Shown here: positions 46,138 to 59,264 of the stretch, piece by piece
Numbering within the stretch: the first letter of the stretch is position 1
Layout: each line of letters begins with the position of its first letter
Origin: Phyllostachys edulis
Taxonomy: Eukaryota > Streptophyta > Magnoliopsida > Poales > Poaceae
Length of the DNA: 64,000 nt
Assembly (NCBI GenBank): GCA_036346405.1
Contig: CM070563.1
Span: 19,077,022-19,141,021, forward strand
Reading direction: 5' to 3'
Program-made: the position numbers and the translations under genes
Notes under the pieces: generated by a model
Database searches by the model: none
What the model was told of the DNA's origin: nothing
What the model saw: the letters and a program-made list of their open reading frames with translations, nothing else

Positions 46138-46950
46138 GAATTTTTTTTTGAAATAATTTTTTTTTATTTTTTTTACAAAACTAGGTCATCGCTCCAAAAA
46201 AATTACAAAATTAGGTCCCTGTCGACAGGCTCCTATCGGCAGTTGAACTGGCGACAGGAACCCTGAACAGTGGGGGCAGGTTCTTGTCGCCAGTTCAACT
46301 GGCGACAGGAATCTAGAAATTTTTAAATATAGCAAATGAACTCAAAGAATTACAGAAAAAATTTGTGGAGCATCCAGATAGAGTGTTCTTACTTTTGTAA
46401 TTTGTTCATAATTTTATTCATTCTGAATTTGTCTCCAAAATTCATTTAAGTATACTATTTATAGAATTTGTAAATATACAAAATGAGGTCCAAAAATTAT
46501 GAATTTTTTTGTGAACACTTTACATAGTGTAATTATTTGTGTAATTTGTCTAGAATTTTATATGTTCGACATTATCTCAAAAATTAAGGGTTTACACAAT
46601 CAAGTACATTGTATCTAAACCTAAATTGTAATTTTGAGATAATTTCGAACATATAAAATTCTAAAAAATTACACAAACAATTACACTATGTAAGGAGAAT
46701 TAAAAATTCATAATTTTTAGGCATCATTTTGTATATTTACAAATTCTACAAATAATATATTTAAATGAATTTTAGAGACAAATTCAGAATGGATAAAATT
46801 ATGAAAAAATTACACAAGCAAAAACACTTTATCTGGATGCTCCACAAAAAATTATGTAACTAGCGACATGAACCTATTTTTGTAATATTTGGGGGCGGTA
46901 ACCTAGTTTTGTAAATATTTTTTTAAAAAATATTATTTCAAAAAAAAATC
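46138..46950. mobile_element. Fold-back element, nearly one complete 813-bp palindrome
   Basis: The two halves are inverted copies, turning near 46600. Matching pairs include TTACAAAACTAGGT, GGAGCATCCAGATA, CATTCTGAATTTGTCTC, TAAAATTCTA and ATTACACTATGTA. Its ends (GAATTTTTTTTTGAAATAAT / ATTATTTCAAAAAAAAATC) match the element at 49927, so both belong to one family. It also carries the short GTCGCCAGTTCAACTGGCGA palindrome. No target duplication visible. Confidence 0.75.
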
Positions 46951-48105
46951 GCGATGCGAGCACGTCTGCAAGTGGCCTCGATCTCGCGCCGACAAACGGG
47001 TGAGGGGCGACATCGATATGCTCGTCCAAAACTAGAATGCACTGGTTTTAAGTATTCGTGCGTTGCTTTGAAATATTTTTTTAAATATAATAGTTTATCA
47101 AAGAAAGTAGATATAATATATTTCAATTCGTCAAAACGCATGGAGCAAAGCGGAAGAGTAGAGGTGGAGAGGAGGAAGTGAGTTCTGTCCGATGGAAGTG
47201 ACGGTAAAGGAGGGGACAAAAACACGCGAAGGAAAGTAAAAGAGCGGGGTGAAAGTGAGGATGGAAAAGAGAGAAGGAAGCGTAAGTAGTGTTACAGGCG
47301 ATGACAAGAAAGAAGAAGTAAAGAGTGTACGATAAAAAAAGATAGTTTGCTGATAGCATATGACAGTATCAATAAAAAGGTACATAAAAAGGTGGAGAGT
47401 ACGGATACGACTCGGCCAAAACCGACCTCCCCGCGATCGATTCCGTGGAGCCCATCCGCGTCCATCATGAGAACATCGTTAAGAGGTTGAGATCGACCCG
47501 CAGGGAAAAATCAAGTGACATCCATCGCATCGCGCAAGCGATAGCTCCAGCCCTACCGTGCCTACGTACGTGTACGTATACCTAAGTTATGTAGCTACCT
47601 CTCCAAATTTGATTTGGAGCTTTATATCAATTTGGAAACCTTCTTTTCCTATAATCAGATACATTTTCGGTCCCTAGCATCCGTCGAATTTGGGTCCACT
47701 GCCAACCAAACACCCCCTTCAGTTCCTCTCCTATCCTCGGTACCATAACACAGCTAGTGAGTTTTTAGCTTATTTAGTCTTATTTTAAAATAAAATAGCA
47801 AATGTAATCCTCCGTGACTAAAATGATAAAAATACATCGTGGCGGATTAAACAGATGACATATGTCCTCTTCCACGGTAGGAGTATGCCTGCCCACAGTA
47901 GCATACCATGTGGTGTGCAACAGGGGCTGCTGCACACAAGGAGCATAGTAAGAGGGCTCCTATGCACGGGGAGCACGATACGAGTGTTATTTTTATCATT
48001 TTAGACACCAAAAGGCTAGATTTGTTATTCTATTCCAAAAAAAGTTCAAATCAGCCAATAGCTCTATAACTAGCCACCTAACCCATCCTTACACTCCGCT
48101 ATGCT
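46951..48105. other. Intergenic, no gene seen
   Basis: Purine-rich stretch near 47140-47290, then mixed DNA. Short frames here look like chance. Confidence 0.4.
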
Positions 48106-48668
48106 CACTACAAGAAAACCCACTCATAGATACAAACTTTAAAAATCGTCCCAAAATTCTGTATGCTATATACGGTTTTGAGATGTTTTCGATTCAAGTG
48201 CAAAATGTTATCTTGTAAAGACATTTTTGAGACACTCTAATTTGTCTAAAGGTTATATTGTATAAAGACATTATTTTGAGACGCTTTCCAACTCTCTAGA
48301 GGCTTTTTTTAATAGTTGATATGTTTTAAAAGAACTACATATAAATATTGCAACACACAACTAAACATATGAGGTTGTGAGGTTGATGTGACTAGTGTGA
48401 CAAGTTTAAGATAATTATTTCCTATGAGGTCTAGAGTTCGAGTACCAACCTTTAGTTTGAGTACTAACCTTTGCAAAAGTCCACATATTTTTCATATTTT
48501 ATTTGTTAAGACGTAGTGCAATATCTCAACCTAACGTCGATATTATGTAGAGACGTTTTTAAAACACCACTACTGTTATAACGATGATACATAAAAGACC
48601 TTTATAAGGTATTACCGAAAACGCATCTATAATTGCATAGGAATAAAAAGTCTTTACTAGCTGTAGTG
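48106..48668. mobile_element. Small CACTA element (563 bp)
   Basis: Starts CACTACAAGAAAACC, ends CTAGCTGTAGTG, flanked by a perfect 3-bp duplication GCT (48103-48105 and 48669-48671). No coding capacity. Internal GAGACG/CGTCTC-like motifs recur. Confidence 0.85.
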
Positions 48669-49916
48669 GCTACCAATGCTGACCATCGTACCTTTGCACC
48701 CCTTGCCATGGTTGCCAGCGCCGTGCCGCCCTCCCCTACTGACACTGCCATTACCTAGCTTGTCCTTGTCTCAGACCGACCACCTCCCTTACAACTTTCA
48801 TTGGCGCAATGGCGCCGCAACCTTCAATCGCCTCCTCGTTGCCAGCTCTGCTCACCACTAGCTGACATACCTATGATTCAGGCATGTCGCTCTGCCGTTT
48901 CACTGCTGCTCAGTGCTCACCACTAGGTCAGTACCGGTCTAGAGAAATCTAGAGTTGGGCCACCTATGTTTTTTTAATAAAAAACTCTTTCTTTATATAT
49001 ATATATTTTTTGTCGAGGATTCCTTTTTATATTATTACACTAAAATAAATTGAAATACCCGAGCCTCCTCGATCGATCGGAATTCAATTACTCATTAAAG
49101 GTTCCGTCTACGGACTGTCATAATCCAAGGAGCCAGAGGCGATCGAGTGGACAAGCTAGGCAGGAAGAAGGAACTAGCGACTTACGAGATTATTAAGCAT
49201 GCAGGTTTCACCCGTCGTCCGGCGGAGTCAATCTAAAATCCGTTAAAGCTTATTTAGATAAAGGGAGATTAGAATGGAAGCTTCGGATTGAAAGAGATTT
49301 TAGTTTATATTCTAAATCAATCAAAAAAATTGTGTCGGATTATCCGAACAAACGCTAAATAAGCTTTGTCCAGACCCGTTTGTTTTCTGCACCCAAAAAT
49401 TAACGCCTGCTCGGTCCGGCCGGTAACCAAACAAATTCACCACCGCGCGCGAGTCAGTCTGAACCCGGATACAAAGCTTGGCAGGACGCGCATGTTTTGC
49501 AGTGACCAAACAAAAGGATTCGGTTGTCTCGTTCGCCACAGCCCACGGGGGACAAGACGACGACCTTGTTTCACACCCGATAGCGATCCCACCCGCGACT
49601 TAAAATTCAGCAGAATTCGCAGTGTTGCAAGCGTATCGGTTGTCATTTGTGTGTGATGTGTGTGTGTGACTCCGGGAACTGCAGCTAGCGATCGGTGTTT
49701 TTGACGTTGCGCCGACACAGTCAGTTGCAGCAAAGTTTTCAACGTTGTGGCAATCAAAACGTTCAGCTTTCTCGGTTTAGTCTTGCCACCCCACGAGGCC
49801 AACGTGGACTTCCACGCTCGATCGCAACCTTCGCTTTTAGGAGTAAAGACGCACACACCGCACCGTCAACTGGCCGCCGCCGCGGCTAGCTAGCTTTATC
49901 GAGTGAGCGAAGACTG
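48669..49916. other. Intergenic, no gene seen
   Basis: No conserved frame recognised; a short Pro/Leu-rich frame at 48676-48861 is not convincing. Confidence 0.35.
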
Positions 49917-49926
49917 AAGAATCTAA

Positions 49927-51020
49927 GATTTTTTTTAAAATAATATTTTTTTTAAAAAATAATTACAAAACTAAATAGTCACACAAAATAATTACAAAAC
50001 TAGGTCCTATCGCTATGGACCCTATTGACCTGCTGTTATTAGCCCGACTTTCTTTCTTGCGTGCACACCACGATCATGTGAGGGAGTCAGCATCGGGACT
50101 CCTCACACCATACTAGGACGCTGGCTTTTCAAATTGACATCAAAACACTCTACCTCTCCAGCTTTTCGGATGAGCCCAACCCAACTGAAAAGACATCGGA
50201 CGAGCCCAAGAAAGCAGATGAGTACGACAAGGCCAAGCGGGCGGTGGACAAGAGAAAGGCTCCTGCAAGTGAGACTGTGGGGTTATACTAGTGCTCCCCG
50301 TCGCCTAAGCGCATTCCGGACCCAAGAGGTAAATTATGTTTAGTATGGATCATAATGATTGATTTGGCCCAACGTTGCGTAATCCTAACATCAGTCAACC
50401 GTCCAGCCCGTCTCGCAAGACATTGATGACTTCGAGACTTGCCACCGTCGCCGTGGGCAGCAAGCGGACAAGGGGAAGGGAGTGATGGGCCGCCGAAACT
50501 AGTGATATTTGTTCCAATAGACTTTATTTCAATTCCAAAAAGGTGTATATGTATCATCAATCTATTTCGGTTTGTTGTATCGTGCATGGTCGTTCCTTAT
50601 GCACGTAACCAAACCATGTGTGCCGTGTAATTCGCAACTTTATTATAAAGTCTATTTCAATTCTCTACTTCACATTACATTGTCTTCTACGATTTTGCAA
50701 ATGAATTACGCGGACACAAATTTTAAAAACAAAATTACAAAATTTAACAAAAAAAGACAGAGGCCTCCTGTTGTCAGTTCAATTGGCGACATGACTCCTG
50801 TCGCCAGTTCAAATGGCGACAGGGTCCTATCGCCAATTGAACCGGCGACATGAACCTCCCCCACAATCCCTTTGGCGACAGAGTCCCTGTCGCCAATTCG
50901 AATGGTGAGAGAAGCCTGTCGTCAATCCAAGTGACGACAAGGACCTAGTTTTGTCATTTTTTAGCGAATATTTAGTTTTGTAATTATCTTTTAAAATAAA
51001 TTTTTTTTTAAAAAAAAATC
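49927..51020. mobile_element. Non-autonomous MULE-like fold-back element
   Basis: Ends GATTTTTTTTAAAATAAT and, inverted, GATTTTTTTTTAAAAAAAAA, both leading into AATTACAAAACTAAATA. Flanked by a perfect 10-bp duplication AAGAATCTAA (49917-49926 and 51021-51030). The interior (50100-50500) is GC-richer, and 50770-50940 has a row of GTCGCCAGTTCAA-TGGCGACAGG palindromes. Same family as 46138-46950. Confidence 0.82.
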
Positions 51021-51030
51021 AAGAATCTAA

Positions 51031-51792
51031 CTTGTTACTTCTTTAATAATAATAATAATAATAAAAAGAAGTAGCAGCTAACGTGCGTGGAAAGCTCGGA
51101 TGAAGATTGCCCTTGGGGGTTGCCTATACTCTAGAGTAAGTATAGTTTGTTGACTTAGATTCAATATTCTGCTCTGTTTTGAAATATACTGCTGGAGGGT
51201 CAGTTACTCCTATTTTATAATCTTGGTAGCCTTCTTTTGGTTTTTTTTAGTTCAGTCAAGTCAAGTCTACAAAGTAAATAAAAAAAAGCTATAGAATTGG
51301 AATTCGATTCCTACCAAGAATAAAAGCCAAAAGGAGTGGCATGGATGCATATGTGCATGCATTAACAATGTGCGCATGCATTAATAATATGTGGGGGAAG
51401 AGAGGGATAGTATTTAGAGTGCACCCATGTTTGCTATTGGAGTTTGAAAGTGACCATAGATGTCAGTAGAAAGTAAGTTATATATATGCATACATTTCTA
51501 ATAACGAAATTCCACTTAAAAAATAAATAGATTAATTCCTTATATGACATTGAATATTTCTGAAATCCTCTGCGACTCACTGGTAAGATGGGTTCGGACC
51601 CACATGTCAGTGAGACAATAAATAACATATGAATGGACTAAACAGGAGGCAATTGCCACAAACCATCACCAGTGCCAAGTGGCTACTGGCATGGTACCCT
51701 ATCAGGTATGTCTTGTGATTAATGGCTACGCTTCGAGTCCCACTATCTACATATTAGGTGGGTTTACTGTAGATTTTGCAATGACCCCTCAA
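51031..51792. other. Intergenic, no gene seen
   Basis: Includes a short (TAA)n run at the left edge (51045-51063). No element ends recognised. Confidence 0.4.
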
Positions 51793-52154
51793 GAATTTTT
51801 TTTATTAATTAACTCTTTTTAATTTTTATTTTAAAGTTAACCTCCAACGAACTTTATTTCTAATTCTGACCCTTTTGGTCACGCCACCACTCGTGGCGTG
51901 ACAAAATAAGATTATCACGCCACACGATAAGTTCCCAAAATAGCACTTTTGGTCACGCCACCACCCGTGACGTGACAAAACAACACTGCCACGCGTGACA
52001 AGAGCTTTGCCCAGATACGAGCTGGCGTGACAGTATTGTTTTGTCACGCCACGGGTGGTGATGTGATCAAAGGGGTCAGAATTAGAAATAAAGTTCGCCG
52101 GGAGTTAACTTTAAAATAAAATTAAAAAAAGGTTAATTAATAAATAAAAAATTC
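51793..52154. mobile_element. Fold-back MITE, 362 bp
   Basis: Arms of about 110 bp: GAATTTTTTTTATTAATTAA..TATTTTAAAGTTAAC..GAACTTTATTTCTAATTCTG at the left and the inverted copy at the right. The centre repeats GTCACGCCAC..CGTGACAAAA in both directions. No target duplication found; possibly a MULE-type MITE. Confidence 0.75.
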
Positions 52155-52576
52155 CCAGTCGAGTGCTAAGCCTTAACCATGACTATGAAAGCCAATTGCA
52201 CCGTTGCCAAAAAAAAAGAAAAGAAAAGGAAAAACATCACCAACACTGGCTGACTCAAATATACAGTTACAAACTTCAAAGGTAGATGGTTAATTATGTA
52301 CTCAATTGTGAACATTTTTCTCCCTTGTCCAAAAAGAATGTCATTTTTCTTACTTAATTTGTGGTCTCTAATGTGCAACTGTTATTGGTCGTTCGGTTAT
52401 TAAAAAAAGCAAAATTATAATTGAAATAAAAATTACGATGAATAAGTCGGTGTTATTTTCCCGTGTCCAATTTTGCTACGTAATAAAACATTAAGGATCG
52501 AAGTTCAAAACAAATTTATCTAGTAATATGGGATATTTTGCAAATACGGTTGGTTTTTATATTAAAATTTTGCATA
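52155..52576. other. Intergenic, no gene seen
   Basis: AT-rich sequence with poly-A tracts; nothing recognised. Confidence 0.4.
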
Positions 52577-52581
52577 GATAT

Positions 52582-55500
52582 TGTCGGACCCCAGGTTTCG
52601 AATACCCGAAGCCCTCGTGTGTGTACCGTACTAGTCCTATGAATATCAGTGGCTAGTACACACAATTCCAACATTGATATCACTTCTCCATACATTCATA
52701 TGTACAAAACTAAAAACAAAATAGGTACATAACTTAAGCGATTACAATATTTACATCACAAGGGTCGACCGGCCAAATAAAAGTGTAAAGTATTAAAGTA
52801 GCAAAAGTAACAGAATGCAGCAAAAAGTATGGTAAATAAACCAAAAGAGTCCAGCGGTATAGCCATCCGATCCCGCAGGCAACCGACTAGAGACAAGTCC
52901 TAACAAGGCCTGTCATCGAACCCACCAGTCCGGGTGCGAAGAAAATATCGTTTGGCATAGTCTCGTCCTCATACTCTAAACAATAATTTAAGCAAGATTA
53001 AGTACAATGCGTACTCAGCAAAACTTGTAGTGTATCACAAAATTTATATAAATGCAAGGCTAACAAGAGATGAGGCTGTATGCTACAAGATGTTTTCAAC
53101 ATTAAGCAGATTTTATTTGCAATACTAATATGTAGTATTTTGCAATAGAAATTTTAAGAGCTGTTAAAATAGGTAAAGGACAGTAAGTAAGTAATTGAAT
53201 GAATAACAACAACAACTCGCAACTCTCCTCAGCTGCGAGCAATGCTTCATTTTCAACGGTATCACTCAACTCAAATATAAATCAACAAACATTTTCCATG
53301 TTTACCAACGAAACTGTTTTTATGAAACTCAAGACTATACTCGGCAATACTACACTTAGCACGCTCATCACCGCGAGTACGGCTATTTAAATAGATTTAC
53401 ACTCTGCAGATGGGCACAACTTTACCAACATCACACGAATTCTCTAGTTTATTTTGCATCTGTCGATACCATCGCTCATTACTTTTGGTAAGTAGTCTAG
53501 AGCATGTGTCGAAGCCTTTATATCATCTAGTCCAACCCTTTCATTAGCCTAGCGAATGGACACCCTCACTTCACCCTGTACACCCTGCCTCGTGAGGCAT
53601 TCGCAGTTGTGTCGGCAAGCTTTGTGCCCAACGCCTCAGTGAAGGGAGCCACTTCGGACACGTCTACATCGGTCATGCCCACACTACTACGGCCTACCAA
53701 CGTGCAAGGCTAGTTTTCAATGACTTAATTAGCTAATATCGCCCTATACCAAAGACATGTGGTTCTACACTTACGCTTAGGTTGGATATACCAACGCTCG
53801 GTCCTTAATCGACCCGATGAGAATCTCCCCTATCTACTTAAGTAGATACACCTCTCACACTTCTTAAAATATAATACAACTCGCCCATGTCGAAAACTAG
53901 GTTTTTGCATTTTTATTTTTATACAAAATAACAGAGGTACACCCTCTCGACATACTTTTCAAAATTTCCCAAACTCATGATCACCATATTGTCCTTTTAT
54001 AAGTTTTAGAAAAAGACTATCGCCTAGTAGCCATTTGTGTGATGTTCACACTTAAAATTCTCAATTTGACATTATCTATTGCCTAAATCATATCCTAATG
54101 GCTACAACAAAGAAGGGAATCAATATTTCAAGGAAATTCATGCATCAATTAGGATTACAACTACCGTTATCCCAAACATAGCAATTTTGCATCAACATAC
54201 ACGCATGCATAATAGATTTTTAAAAATGAAGTACAATAATTGAAATAGAAAGATCAACGCATGCATAATAGATTTTTAAAAATAAAGTACAATAATTGAA
54301 ATAGTAGGATCAACATGATCAAAGGAGGTGCTTGCCTTGCTCTGGTTGCTCTGAATATGATAATGAAGGATCGTCAAAAAATTCGTTCGAGTAGTCAACG
54401 TATATTCCAAAAAGAACCAGAAACAAATTAAATAAGGCAAACATAATTTCAACAGTAAACAAATCCAAATATTTTTGCATATTCAGGTAGAGCATGATTT
54501 TAGATGAATTTATAAAAAAAATCATATTGTTCGGAGTTCGTATGCAAAAGTTATTAATGTTTTAATTTGCTTCCGTTTGAAAATTCTAGAAAAAAAAGGC
54601 GATGTCGAAAGTGTATTTTCCAAGGTTTACGCTTTCCAGTCGAGAAAGTGTATTCTCCTCTGGCCTTTGCTAAGATTTACGCTTTCCAACAGAGAGAGCG
54701 TATTTTCCTCAGAACTAAAACCAGCTTGGGCCTATTTGTTAGTGACTCATTTACTAAATACGTTTAAAATTAGATTTTCTTTAACCTTTTTGGCTCGGTC
54801 CCACATGTCATAGACGGAGTATACTTACCCTACTATAATTAAGTGCTAACCATTGTTTAAACATGTGGGTCCCATTGGCAGAGAGAGAGAAAGGGGGGGG
54901 GAAGGGAGCTGGGTGCGCGCATGGCCACGCGCCATGGCGAGCTTGTCGCCGGCGATCGGAGCGACGACGAGGCTTGGGAAGGCGTCGATGCCACTGGATG
55001 GTGGTGGAGGCCAGAGAGATGGCCAGAGGTGGTGCTACACCAGAGAAGAGTGGCAGAGCTCCTTGGGCTCAAAGTGGTTTTCACGATTGATCAAAATTGG
55101 CGGTAAACGAGTGTGCGCATTAGCTTTATGGTGTTATTGCAATGCTGTTGGTAGTGGCTTGGGGACCAAAGGTCACGGGAGAGGTGGCGATAAGGCTCCT
55201 AGCGGCGGCGCCATGATCGGCTACAACGAATCCTATGCTACGATAGCTAATCCTCTGACCTAACACGTGCAAAAGCTTCAGGGAACTACTGGAAGCTCAC
55301 CCGTGGCTTTGAAGGTACCGAAGGATGACCAGAGTGGCGAGGTGACGTTGAATAGCAGCGGCGCAAAGGAGGATCCCGTCGACGGCTTGTTGTAGGGGCG
55401 GAGATGCCACAAGGAGGTGTGCATTAGCTTGCATGCAACCTAAGGATGGTAGGATATGAGGAATCGACAACGAACTCACCGAGTTGGTGAGTAACTAGAA

Positions 55501-56252
55501 AATGGTTACGGCGGTCGGAAATGAGGAAGAAGATCGATCCAGAGGTTTCTCCGTGGTCAAAGCTTCATTATCAGAGGGAAAAGCATCAGTGAGGTGTAAG
55601 GCACGATATGACGTGGAAATGGGTGTTCGAGCTCACCAGATTGCTGGGAATGAAGATGTTCTAGAACGGGTGTGCACCAGAGGTGAAGAAGATGATGGCT
55701 TGCCAGAGCTATGGGGTTCCCGGAGCTACATTGAGAAATGAAGAAGCATCAGTGAGGTCAAGGATGCGTGATGACGCGGTTGATGAGGGCAAGGAAGCTC
55801 ACTTGAAGAAATGGCGTTGCGGAGCTCGCTCACCAACGTCAAGAACGACGCACTTGTTCCTGGCAAATCAAGGCACAAGGTGCGCTGATTCTGTGTGAGG
55901 AGCGAGAGTGGCGAGCTAGGATCACCGTGACGCATTCAGGGGTTTAAATATGGGTGAGAAGAGCGTGAGATCATCGGCGAGAATTTGCGGCAGTGTGAGT
56001 ATCTCGTGCTCAATCCTTCGACGTCTCCACCAGAGCGAGCATTGAGCGTTATTAAGGAAGTAGCTAGGATGGGCAGAGCTAGGCGAAGGTGACAGGGTGG
56101 TTGGGTGGCGAAAATAGTGGGCGACAAGGCGAAATGGTGGGTGAACGGGCAGAGCTGGTGCGAGTGCGCACTGGCGAGGGCGAGCAGAGGTGGATGAAAG
56201 GTTCTGACAAGCGGGGCCCACCTGCTAGCGAAAGGGGAGAGAGAGAGAGAGA

Positions 56253-56300
<48 letters not shown>

Positions 56301-56759
56301 CCTCTGGATTTTGAAAAGAAACGACTAAGGGTTTTAGGAAATTTTTAGACATAGAATTATAGTTTCAAAATTTATGAACATTTTAGGGGAGGTCACGACC
56401 GCCTAGATTATTGTGTAATTTTCCTAGGATTTTATTTGTTCAAAATTTTCTCAAAAATTCTTACAAGTTTCTGTTTTTCATGTAAACACATTGTTACCCT
56501 TGATGAAAATTCACAAAATATGCTCAAATAATTTATTTATTATGTAAGCCTACCCAAAATTATTCTCCTACTTATTTTCATTCTGTTTTCCCTCAAATTC
56601 TTACAAACTCTTGTTTGTATGAATTTCATTATCTGCTTTATACAAATATTTCAAAAATCATGCATAAGAATTTTTCCATATAGAATATGCCCAAAAATTA
56701 CTTTTCCAATTTATTTTGACTAAGTCTTCCCAAAAAATGGTAATTTTTGGGATGTTACG
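52582..56759 (-). mobile_element. Solo LTR of a large Ty3/gypsy (Del/Tekay-like) element, 4.18 kb
   Basis: Flanked by a perfect 5-bp duplication GATAT (52577-52581 and 56760-56764). Ends are TGTCGGACCCCAGG at the left and GGGATGTTACG at the right; the expected final CA reads CG. On the minus strand it starts (C)GTAACATCCCAAAAATTACC, as in Del/Tekay LTRs of grasses. No gag or pol lies between the duplications. Inside are an (AG)n/(TG)n microsatellite at 56225-56300 and scattered frames of 60-140 codons that match nothing I know. Confidence 0.82.
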
Positions 56760-56769
56760 GATATAGAAC

Positions 56770-57010
56770 ATGTCCTCCCCTATACCCCTCCATTCTTTTT
56801 TTTGACGTTTTGAATTTTTACGGTCTTCGAGACATAATTTTGATCATATTTTTTATAACTTATATTAATATATACTAATAAAATTGCAATATTATGGAAG
56901 TATTTTTAACAACAAATATAATGATATAGTTTTCATACAACCAATCTAGATAATTTTAAATATATTAGTGATTTGGTGGTCAAACTTTCTAAAGTTTGAC
57001 GACACGGATT
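56770..57010. mobile_element. Degenerate Stowaway-like MITE
   Basis: Contains the body motifs of grass Stowaway elements: GACGTTTTGAATTTTTACGG, TTTTCATACAACCAATCTAG, TTTTAAATATATTAGTGATT and CAAACTTTCTAAAGTTTGAC. The ends are too eroded to place a TA duplication. Confidence 0.5.
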
Positions 57011-57264
57011 CAAGGTGTTTTAGTACTTGGCCAATTTTCACATGATAATTTCCCCTAGTTACCCTAAATTGTTTGTTAGAAGAAATAGATTGTACCTAGT
57101 CCATACTAGAGTTCTTCTCAGATATTTTGCATCGTGTTCTTATTCAAAAGCATGCATGGTATTGGATTTATTTATTTTAGGCTAAGTTGTATGGTGTATA
57201 TATAAGAAGAACACACACACACACACACATTGTCATTTAACTACATTTTTCCTGTTATCTCTTA

Positions 57265-57525
57265 GGGCATGTACAATGGTATAGACAAGCTCATTGTCTA
57301 TATTAACCCTCCTTGTCATCTATAGATAGTGATAAAGGCAACTCATATTTGTTATAGACAACAACCCATACAATGGTGTTTTATGTTGTCTATAATGGTC
57401 TTATAGATCGTCTGTTGCATGTTGGACAATTTCTATCTCTCTCCTCGTTCTCTCTCATCTACATCATCTGAAATCTTACATGGCAAGAATTATAGACAAC
57501 TGATGTCACCCTATTGTGTATGCCC
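57265..57525. mobile_element. Tourist-like MITE, copy C
   Basis: GGGCATGTACAATGGTATAG to TTGTGTATGCCC, 261 bp, flanked by TTA on both sides (57262-57264, 57526-57528). Confidence 0.88.
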
Positions 57526-57625
57526 TTATGCGTTGGATACAACCGCAACAACCTGCCTCCTTAACTCACGCCACCCCCATAACTAACTCTAAACACGCAA
57601 TGATCATGGCTACTCGAGCCACTAA

Positions 57626-57898
57626 GGGCATGTACAATAGTATAGATAACTGCTGTGTATAGTACCTCTCTATGTCATCTATAGACAAAGAGAAAGATAA
57701 CTACTACAATGGGTTGTCTTTTTATATGTCTCTATAGACAACTCCTTCATGTATAATTTGTCTTGTTTCTCGTGTTACAGTCGACTACTGTATGAGAGAT
57801 GGTCCAATTCTCTATGCTCACTCTCTCTCATCCACATCATGTAATGTCCAATGTGGCAAGTCTTACAAACAGCTGACGTCATACTATTGTACATGTTC
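57626..57898. mobile_element. Tourist-like MITE, copy D
   Basis: GGGCATGTACAATAGTATAG to TTGTACATGTTC, 273 bp, flanked by TAA (57623-57625, 57899-57901). It lies about 100 bp from copy C in the same orientation. Confidence 0.88.
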
Positions 57899-58098
57899 TA
57901 ACACCACTTGGTAATGGGTCCTCTACGTGCAATATTGTAACAACTCCCAGCGAACACACACTAGCAAATTACATGCATGCAGCAACTAACCAACTATATC
58001 CTATCACCTCACACAAACTAACACCATGCTTCTACATGCAAACACAACACCTACATTGTGCATGTCCACATCCACACAGAGCACGTACACACGCAGTC

Positions 58099-58586
58099 AA
58101 TGTTGTCAAAATCGCGATCCTGAATCGAATCGGAGGTTCTTCAGCAGGATCACGAATCATAGGATTGATGTAGAATCCAAGATCCTATTTGATTCTACGA
58201 AAGAATCACTTTTTTTAAATCTACCTTGTATTTTAACACTTCTACATTTTTACAACTACACTTTTAGAACATTTGTTTACCAAAATGTAGTGCAAAGGAA
58301 AGATAGTTTCTTATTTATGCAAATTATAATGGACATGAATAAATAAAAAGTAAAAATTTACAATGAAAGGGACATATGCAAATAATTATTTATGTTAAAT
58401 CACTAGAATTGGGTAGGATCGTATGAAAATTTTGATCACGATCCTACAATTTTTTTTTGCTAAAATCATAAAAATATTAAGATTATATCGAATTAAGACT
58501 CTGCCATAGGATCGGATTGGTTCAGTCAATCTGAATCGTAGAAACGTAGGATCGTATGACTAGAATCAAGATTCTGACAACCTTGG
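58099..58586. mobile_element. hAT-like MITE, full copy
   Basis: Ends AATGTTGTCAAAATCGCGAT and, inverted, CCAAGGTTGTCAGAATCTTG; flanked by ACGCAGTC and ACGCAGTG (7 of 8). The interior repeats GATCC/GGATC motifs around GATTC. A second copy starts at 63408. Confidence 0.7.
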
Positions 58587-58619
58587 ACGCAGTGTTATGC
58601 ACACGTATATATTGGTGAC

Positions 58620-59264
58620 TAGAGGTGGCCAAATGGGTGGTCCGGCCCGACCCGACTAACTAAATGGGTTGTGCCGTGCTGGTACGTGGGCTCGGCTACT
58701 GACCCAGGCACGACATGCCGAGCTCTCGGGCCAGCCTAGGCACGATAAGCTCGACTGGTGGGGTTGGCCCATGTAAGGCCCGAATTTTCTCTCTCTGCCA
58801 CGCGTGAGCAATGAGCTTTCTTTTCCCCTCCCAAACCCCTCATCTCCCTCCCGGCTCCCAATCCCCTTACCTTTCCCTCCAGTGACGACTGAGCTCGCCG
58901 CCGCCGCCTTGGTCTCGCCCGGACTCACGCTTTATACATGTCGTATGCCGCACGCCGCGTTGTTCTCGCCATTCGCAGTCATCGATTAGCCATCCTCGGT
59001 CTATCGCTGATCCGGCCGGATCGGCGCCGTCGCCCGGTCGCGCTCATCGTCGTCCTCCGCCTCGACCTCCTTCCTTACCGACCGTGGCGCTGCCTTGGCC
59101 TCCTTCCTTGCCGGCCATGGATCGTGTCGTGCCGGGTCCAGCACTATTCGTGTCGTACCGTGCCGGCCACTAGGCCGAGGTGCCAACTGCTCGAGCCGTG
59201 CCGTGCCGTGCCTGGGCTAGTGTAACAGTCCCATGTCGCGGCCTGGTCCATTTGGACCCCTCTA
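58620..59264. mobile_element. hAT-like element, 645 bp, GC-rich
   Basis: Bounded by TAGAGGTGGCCAAATGGG and CCATTTGGACCCCTCTA, a typical hAT TIR pair. The flanks TTGGTGAC and CTCCTGAC share the last four bases and one earlier base. The interior has many CCGTGCC/GGCACG motifs and no transposase. Confidence 0.7.

Noticed and set aside
54853..56352. Frames of 60-138 codons inside the 4.2-kb solo LTR
   Set aside because: They lie wholly between the LTR's target duplications, match no family I know, and some encode only microsatellite peptides.
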